Of a DNA stretch of 38,401 bases, positions 35,170 to 38,401 are shown piece after piece. Made by a program: the position numbers and the translations under genes. The notes under the pieces were generated by a model, which did no database searches, was not told the origin of the DNA, and saw only the letters and a program-made list of their open reading frames with translations. Position 1 is the stretch's first letter, and each line of letters starts with the position of its first letter. Origin of the DNA: an uncultured Lachnospiraceae bacterium (GTDB lineage: Bacteria; Bacillota; Clostridia; Lachnospirales; Lachnospiraceae); the NCBI GenBank assembly GCA_947625205.1, contig CANQNN010000025.1, positions 1 through 38,401 of the forward strand, given 5' to 3'.

Positions 35170-35283
35170 TTAATCGCTTACGTCGCTGTCCAGAACCGCA
35201 ACAAATTCATAATCCGTAAATCGCTCTTTCATGCGCCGTACAACTTCGTCTTCAGCGTCTGTCAGGTTATTTACTCCGTCCAT
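35170..35283 (-). CDS. Possible 37-residue ORF between gpx and flavodoxin genes
   Basis: An ORF of 37 residues beginning MDGVNNLTDAEDEVV, acidic and helical, ending VLDSDVSD. It is in the same frame as gpx, 12 bp after the gpx stop. The nearest GGAGGT is 19 bases upstream of its ATG, too far for efficient use. That site instead fits an ATG overlapping the gpx stop (TAATG), which opens only a nine-codon frame. It may be a real small protein, a decayed remnant, or chance. Confidence 0.3.
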   Translation of the reverse strand: MDGVNNLTDAEDEVVRRMKERFTDYEFVAVLDSDVSD

Positions 35284-35295
35284 AATAATGGAACA

Positions 35296-35835
35296 TTACA
35301 GCACCTCCTCCACCTTTGCCTTTACATTGTCAAGGGATTCGGTCGGCTCAAAGCGCGCAACGATTTCCCCGTTGCGGTCAATCAGAAACTTCGTGAAATT
35401 CCACTTGATATTGCCGTTGTTCTTGTAGTCCTTATCCATCTTTTTTACAATAGGCTTGAGGATCAGCCCCATCGGACCTGAAAATCCGGCGAATGTGGTA
35501 TTTTCTGTCAAATATTTGTAGAGCGGGATCGCATTTTCACCGTTTACGTCAATCTTGGCAAATTGCGGAAAGGTAATGCCGTACCGTCCTGTGCAGAAGC
35601 TATGGATCTCCTCGTTGCTGCCCGGGGCCTGCTCCCCGAACTGGTTGCAAGGGAAATCGAGAATCTCCAGCCCGTCCTTCTGATGAAGCTCGTACAGGTC
35701 CTGAAGCTCGTCATACTGCGGTGTAAATCCGCACCCGGTCGCCGTGTTCACGATGAGAAGGACCTTCCCTTTGTAATCGGAAAGTGCCACCTCGCTTCCG
35801 TTCTGTGCTTTGATTTTGAAATCGTAGATGTTCAT
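35296..35835 (-). CDS. gpx: Glutathione peroxidase family (Cys-type thiol peroxidase)
   Basis: A 179-residue member of the GPx family. Catalytic Cys35 sits in NTATGCGFTPQY, Gln70-equivalent in FPCNQFGEQAPG (Gln65), and Trp145-Asn146 in KWNFTKFL: the full Cys-Gln-Trp-Asn tetrad. Bacterial Cys-type GPx proteins mostly use thioredoxin-like donors and reduce organic hydroperoxides. ATG 35835 has GGAGG seven bases before it; the in-frame ATG at 35853 does not and is rejected. It is the first gene of an operon with flavodoxin and ohrR, behind a consensus promoter and an OhrR-like palindrome. A second reactive residue, Cys63 (FPCNQ), or Cys81 may act as resolving cysteine. Confidence 0.94.
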   Translation of the reverse strand: MNIYDFKIKAQNGSEVALSDYKGKVLLIVNTATGCGFTPQYDELQDLYELHQKDGLEILDFPCNQFGEQAPGSNEEIHSFCTGRYGITFPQFAKIDVNGENAIPLYKYLTENTTFAGFSGPMGLILKPIVKKMDKDYKNNGNIKWNFTKFLIDRNGEIVARFEPTESLDNVKAKVEEVL

Positions 35836-35856
35836 ATCCTTGCCTCCGTTCATTAT

Positions 35857-35875
35857 TGCAAGATTTAATCTTGCA
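35857..35875. promoter_or_regulatory. OhrR operator candidate (perfect 19-bp palindrome)
   Basis: TGCAAGATTTAATCTTGCA, perfectly symmetric around its central base, centred about 17 bp after the expected start of transcription and 22 bp before the gpx start codon. Layout resembles the Bacillus OhrR operator (an AT-rich TACAAT..ATTGTA-type palindrome), and an OhrR homologue is encoded in the same operon. Confidence 0.8.
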
Positions 35876-35889
35876 CTATTAATATGGCT

Positions 35890-35918
35890 ATTATAATCCT
35901 CACAGTTTGGGATGTCAA
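35890..35918 (-). promoter_or_regulatory. Consensus sigma-A promoter of the gpx operon
   Basis: Perfect TTGACA (35913-35918) and perfect TATAAT (35890-35895) separated by exactly 17 bp on the minus strand. A promoter this strong needs a repressor, which the adjacent palindrome and ohrR provide. Confidence 0.9.
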
Positions 35919-35919
35919 G

Positions 35920-36069
35920 TCAAGCCTTTAAAAAATCAGGAAAAATCGACTGTCCGGCAATCTCCGTGGGACAGAAAGTCTCGCCGTAGTTGATACAGGC
36001 ATAGGTCGCCTGCGGATTCTCTGCCGTCATCCACCAGAAGGGATACTTAATAATGCCCGGGTGTTGTAT
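35920..36069 (-). pseudogene. C-terminal fragment, possibly of a Sir2-family deacylase
   Basis: An open stretch of about 45 codons with no start of its own, reading GIIKYPFWWMTAENPQATY, then ACINYGETFCPTEIAGQSIF, and ending at TGA (35920-35922). The YPFW.MT..NP.A.Y.CIN.GE pattern recalls the C-terminal end of Firmicutes Sir2-like NAD-dependent deacylases; this is from memory and not certain. The fragment starts immediately after the stop of the AbiEii-like gene, in the same frame, and its end touches the gpx promoter. It is most simply a gene remnant left when the AbiE-like module or another insertion removed the rest. Confidence 0.5.
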
Positions 36070-36843
36070 CTATTGCGCACCACTTTTGTTATAAATACCG
36101 TTCAGCTCGTCAAGTATGGCTTCCTTGGACTTGTCACGAATGCCGATTTGTTCCAGATCAACATCCTCTGATCGCATTTGTTCCGTGAATTCCCATATAT
36201 CTTTTCTGATTGCGTCCGGTATGTAGGTAAGAGGGCTCATATTACGATTAAGAAGCTCTGTTAAGCGAAATACATCGTTTTTGTGTTTCCGTATATTCCG
36301 GCTGTCAACCTGCTCGCCCTTCGATTTTCTGTGCGACAAATCCAGCCACGCCTTTGCTTTGAACGGAATCAAATACGGTGCAGAGAGTACTGTTATGCCT
36401 GAAATCTGAATTGTTCCATGCCGCAGGAATTCATAATAATCATCCTCCAGGAGAATTGCCGATAAGCTTGATACATCTCCATCCATCGGAAGCGGAGAAA
36501 GCACGGCATCTTCCGGTAGGATGATGGCATCCGGTTTCCTTGTAAATAATTCTATCATGGCAGGATACTCTTTTGACTGCGGATTTGTAAAACGATATAA
36601 TTGTGGCTTACCCGTACTTTTATTACGATGTTTATATCCGGCCGCAATAATATACTCCCAGAATCTGTCGCCAAAGGCGGCATTTACTGCTTCTATAATT
36701 AAAACAAGATCGATATCCTTTGTGGCCCGAAAATCCAGACCTTCCTCCGTCATCAGCAAATCACATGCCGTACCGCCGATGATGACATATTGATCCTCGT
36801 ATCCACGAAACCATTCTCTGAAGTTTTCAATTCCTCTTACCAT
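36070..36843 (-). CDS. AbiEii-like nucleotidyltransferase (putative toxin)
   Basis: A 257-residue protein with the minimal nucleotidyltransferase signature IIGGTACDLL (Gly23-Gly24-Thr25) followed by TKDIDLVL (Asp43, Asp45). These are the hallmark and metal-binding residues of AbiEii/AbiGii-type enzymes. The rest includes LSAPYLIPFKAKAWLDLSHR and KHKNDVFRLTELL, as in AbiEii-like families. In type IV toxin-antitoxin and abortive-infection systems such enzymes transfer nucleotides to tRNA and stop growth. Its start overlaps the upstream winged-helix gene by 17 bp, the usual tightly coupled antitoxin-first layout. The region is visibly richer in A/T than the neighbouring genes, suggesting acquisition. 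The activity is inferred. Confidence 0.82.
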   Translation of the reverse strand: MVRGIENFREWFRGYEDQYVIIGGTACDLLMTEEGLDFRATKDIDLVLIIEAVNAAFGDRFWEYIIAAGYKHRNKSTGKPQLYRFTNPQSKEYPAMIELFTRKPDAIILPEDAVLSPLPMDGDVSSLSAILLEDDYYEFLRHGTIQISGITVLSAPYLIPFKAKAWLDLSHRKSKGEQVDSRNIRKHKNDVFRLTELLNRNMSPLTYIPDAIRKDIWEFTEQMRSEDVDLEQIGIRDKSKEAILDELNGIYNKSGAQ

Positions 36844-37789
36844 CTATTTCTCTCCAAACGTCAGCCAACATTTCTTCTACAGCTTCTTCTATTCTTTCAT
36901 CCGTGTCTTCCCTAAGCGCTAAAGCAAGGGAAAGTCGGTCAACGCTCTCCCCATTGCTCAGTTTTCCGGGATCGTACCGCCAAAGTTCCACTGCACACTG
37001 ATCCTCCGAATTCTGCAATCTTCCTGATGCGTTTTTTCCCCATGCTGTGATACTCTTTGCAGCATAACATTCTACGGCAGGTGGATTTAGCATTGAATAC
37101 TCGGAGAGCGCCAAGTATCCACTCATGAGCAGTTTTTCTCTTATTTCCGCTTTGGGCACATAAATTGTTCTCTTAACAGGATTTACCAGATAACCTTTTG
37201 CTGCTTCAAAAAGTTCCCGTGGGTTTTTTTCGGAATAAACAACCTTCTGCACACCCCGTTTTTTTGTTTGCACCAGACCCAAATCTTCAAGCTGTCTGGA
37301 TGCCCTGGAAATCGATGTGGCTGTAAAGACGAGCGCCTCTGCGGCATCGCTTGTCAACAATTCTCCACAGCCATGATAAACATAGTAAAGAAACAATAGC
37401 TGCGCTGACGGAAGAATCTCTGTAATCTCAGGTTTCTCTGAGTCAGCACGTTGCTGCAGATAAACCGCCATAAACGGCAGATAGATCTGCTTGCCATCCA
37501 CGACAAACGGAATGTGGTCACGCAAAAGATATTGCTTCTGGCGACAAGTAAGATGATCCAACACAAGTATAGCTGATGCCTCTGTCGTCTCCTGTATTCT
37601 CTTCAGATGCTTTTTTATAACATCAATAGCCTCCAACTCCGTTTTCGGATAAACAAAAACTGCTTTTTTGCCATCAAGTGATACCTCTTGTAAACGATAT
37701 CTGGCGTGAATATAATTGGGAACTCCTACTATTTCACCATCACCATATACAACACGAATTCCAAGTACAGATTTAAGATACTCCATCAT
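36827..37789 (-). CDS. Winged-helix partner of the AbiEii-like protein (putative antitoxin/regulator)
   Basis: A 320-residue protein. The N-terminal ~110 residues include ASAILVLDHLTCRQKQYLLRDHIPFVVDGKQIYLPFMAVYL. A MarR-like winged helix follows at about 125-195 (QLLFLYYVYHGCGELLTSDAAEALVFTATSISRASRQLEDLGLVQTKKRG). The C-terminal part has IYVPKAEIREKLLMSGYLALSEYSMLNPP, a region seen in proteins encoded next to AbiEii-like nucleotidyltransferases. The likely role is DNA-binding autorepressor and antitoxin, by analogy with AbiEi, though the sequence is not a typical AbiEi. AAAGAAAGGG lies just before the two adjacent ATGs (37789 and 37786); either may be used. It has its own promoter at 37817-37845. 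Confidence 0.75.
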   Translation of the reverse strand: MMEYLKSVLGIRVVYGDGEIVGVPNYIHARYRLQEVSLDGKKAVFVYPKTELEAIDVIKKHLKRIQETTEASAILVLDHLTCRQKQYLLRDHIPFVVDGKQIYLPFMAVYLQQRADSEKPEITEILPSAQLLFLYYVYHGCGELLTSDAAEALVFTATSISRASRQLEDLGLVQTKKRGVQKVVYSEKNPRELFEAAKGYLVNPVKRTIYVPKAEIREKLLMSGYLALSEYSMLNPPAVECYAAKSITAWGKNASGRLQNSEDQCAVELWRYDPGKLSNGESVDRLSLALALREDTDERIEEAVEEMLADVWREIDGKRN

Positions 37790-37816
37790 TGTCGCCCTTT
37801 CTTTACTTTAATTCGT

Positions 37817-37845
37817 ATTATAACTTATTTTAGGTTAAAAGTAAA
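37817..37845 (-). promoter_or_regulatory. Promoter of the AbiE-like module
   Basis: TTTACT (37840-37845), 17-bp spacer, perfect TATAAT (37817-37822) on the minus strand, 28 bp before the first start codon. The surrounding ~80 bp are strongly AT-rich, unlike most of the window. Confidence 0.72.
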
Positions 37846-37889
37846 TGTTAAAGTTGTGATAAGGGTTTCAAAATTGATTTTGCCCTCCT

Positions 37890-38080
37890 TTATTTTCCGA
37901 ACAACCAGCCCATGACAGCTTTATCGTAGGCGAACAGTCCCCGCTGAATATGATGCTGAATATCTTGAGCAATGGCTTTACGCTTGATGACATAGCGGAA
38001 TTTACACCCACGGTTGCCGTCTGCTCTCCGGCATTATAGTTGACCACTGTTTCCATCTCGTATTTTGTTAAACCTGCCAT
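37890..38080 (-). pseudogene. Frame-broken small gene, possible integrative-element cargo remnant
   Basis: ATG 38080 has AAGGAG at good distance and begins a protein MAGLTKYEMETVVNYNAGEQ. This resembles small proteins carried by integrative conjugative elements of gut Firmicutes (recollection). After about 25 codons the frame loses that character. From about 38020 a different frame reads ADGNRGCKFRYVIKRKA, then IAQDIQHHIQRGLFAYDKAV, then MGWLFGK and stops at 37890-37892. So either one gene has a frameshift or two gene pieces were joined. A ribosome site (AAAGGAGGG) and a few codons of a further lost gene follow at about 37860-37890. Confidence 0.5.
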
Positions 38081-38106
38081 AATCTTACATTCTCCTTTCC
38101 CGTATC

Positions 38107-38137
38107 AAAAAAGGACTGCATCCCGCAATCCTCTTTT
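38107..38137. terminator. Hairpin terminator
   Basis: GGACTGC / GCAATCC seven-base stem (one G-T pair) with a five-base loop, flanked by six As and a T-rich run, so it can stop transcription in either direction. On the minus strand it lies downstream of the repeat array and upstream of the broken small gene. Confidence 0.65.
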
Positions 38138-38190
38138 TAGTGTGTTCCTGCCCTGTGTTTCGTTTGATGTGCCTATAACTGGCGCACAAC

Positions 38191-38401
38191 CTCGTTAGCG
38201 CCCACAGAAAAACAAATGCCGCTTCGCGTCGCTTCTTTCCCCGCTTATTTTCATAGACTCGCGGTCCCGCGCTTTCAGCGCCTTATCGTCTGCTCCGCAG
38301 ACAGACCGCTCGTTAGCGCCCACTGAAAAACAAATGCCGCTTCGCGTCGCTTCTTTCCCCGCTTATTTTCATAGACTCGCGGTCCCGCGCTTTCAGCGCC
38401 T
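38191..38401. repeat. Tandem 118-bp repeat (one full copy, second cut by window edge)
   Basis: CTCGTTAGCGCCCAC begins at 38191 and again at 38309, a period of 118 bp; the 93 visible bases of the second copy differ from the first at one base. Each unit contains two short hairpins: GCGC-TTTCA-GCGC (38269-38281) and GTCTGC-TCC-GCAGAC (38288-38302). On the minus strand it encodes an open peptide ending ISGERSDAKRHLFFSGR and then TAA. A diverged copy lies in ohrR. No spacers and no transposase are seen. Confidence 0.9.
38313..38401 (-). CDS. Possible C-terminal tail of a gene entering from the right edge
   Basis: The minus strand is open from the window edge to TAA at 38313-38315, reading ALKARDRESMKISGERSD and then AKRHLFFSGR. 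The whole visible part lies inside the repeat. By analogy with ohrR, an upstream gene beyond the edge may end within this repeat copy. Whether such a gene exists cannot be seen here. Confidence 0.35.
   Translation of the reverse strand, partial: ALKARDRESMKISGERSDAKRHLFFSGR

Noticed and set aside
38191..38401. CRISPR array
   Set aside because: The units are 118 bp and directly adjacent with no spacers, and there are no cas genes.

Overview
The window looks like the chromosome of an anaerobic Firmicute of the Clostridia, most probably a Lachnospiraceae-type gut bacterium. Evidence: strong GGAGG ribosome sites, an archaeal/eukaryal-type ProRS, the long Firmicutes form of GalT, YhaM, MutS2, a VanW protein, a BlaI/BlaR pair and an OhrR-type regulator. 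Base composition is near even GC, falling visibly in the AbiE-like region near 36.1-37.9 kb. No rRNA, tRNA, CRISPR array or intact transposase was seen.

Left part (1-15.5 kb), mostly housekeeping. On the minus strand: an RlmD-type 23S rRNA methyltransferase (cut by the left edge), the YhaM exoribonuclease, and a membrane-anchored HtrA-like protein that has lost its catalytic triad. On the plus strand: mutS2 and an OmpR-type two-component pair. Then a minus-strand series: 31-residue membrane peptide, VanW protein, AIR-synthase-like protein, Lrp regulator, class I aminotransferase, TrmL. A divergent membrane-anchored protein, a DnaQ-type exonuclease and an XRE regulator follow.

Middle (15.5-28.8 kb): a minus-strand run of a single-domain response regulator, a hybrid histidine kinase with Hpt domain, and galT. 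PTS enzyme I stands alone on the plus strand. A blaI-blaR1 pair has a well-formed promoter flanked by two BlaI-type operators. A GH43 lipoprotein, a small membrane protein, acetate kinase and prolyl-tRNA synthetase follow.

Right part (28.8-38.4 kb): two tandem paralogous O-antigen-ligase-like membrane proteins and an AI-2E-family permease. Next is a peroxide-response operon (gpx, small ORF, flavodoxin, ohrR, then a pseudouridine synthase) with a consensus promoter and a perfect 19-bp palindrome at its start. Beyond lies a decayed accessory zone: a possible sirtuin tail, a two-gene AbiE-like module with its own promoter, and a frame-broken small gene. At the right edge are tandem copies of a 118-bp repeat. 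A diverged relic of this repeat forms the last ~30 codons of ohrR, so the repeat appears able to supply C-terminal protein tails. This repeat, the histidine-free HtrA homologue and the tiny membrane gene are the most unusual items.
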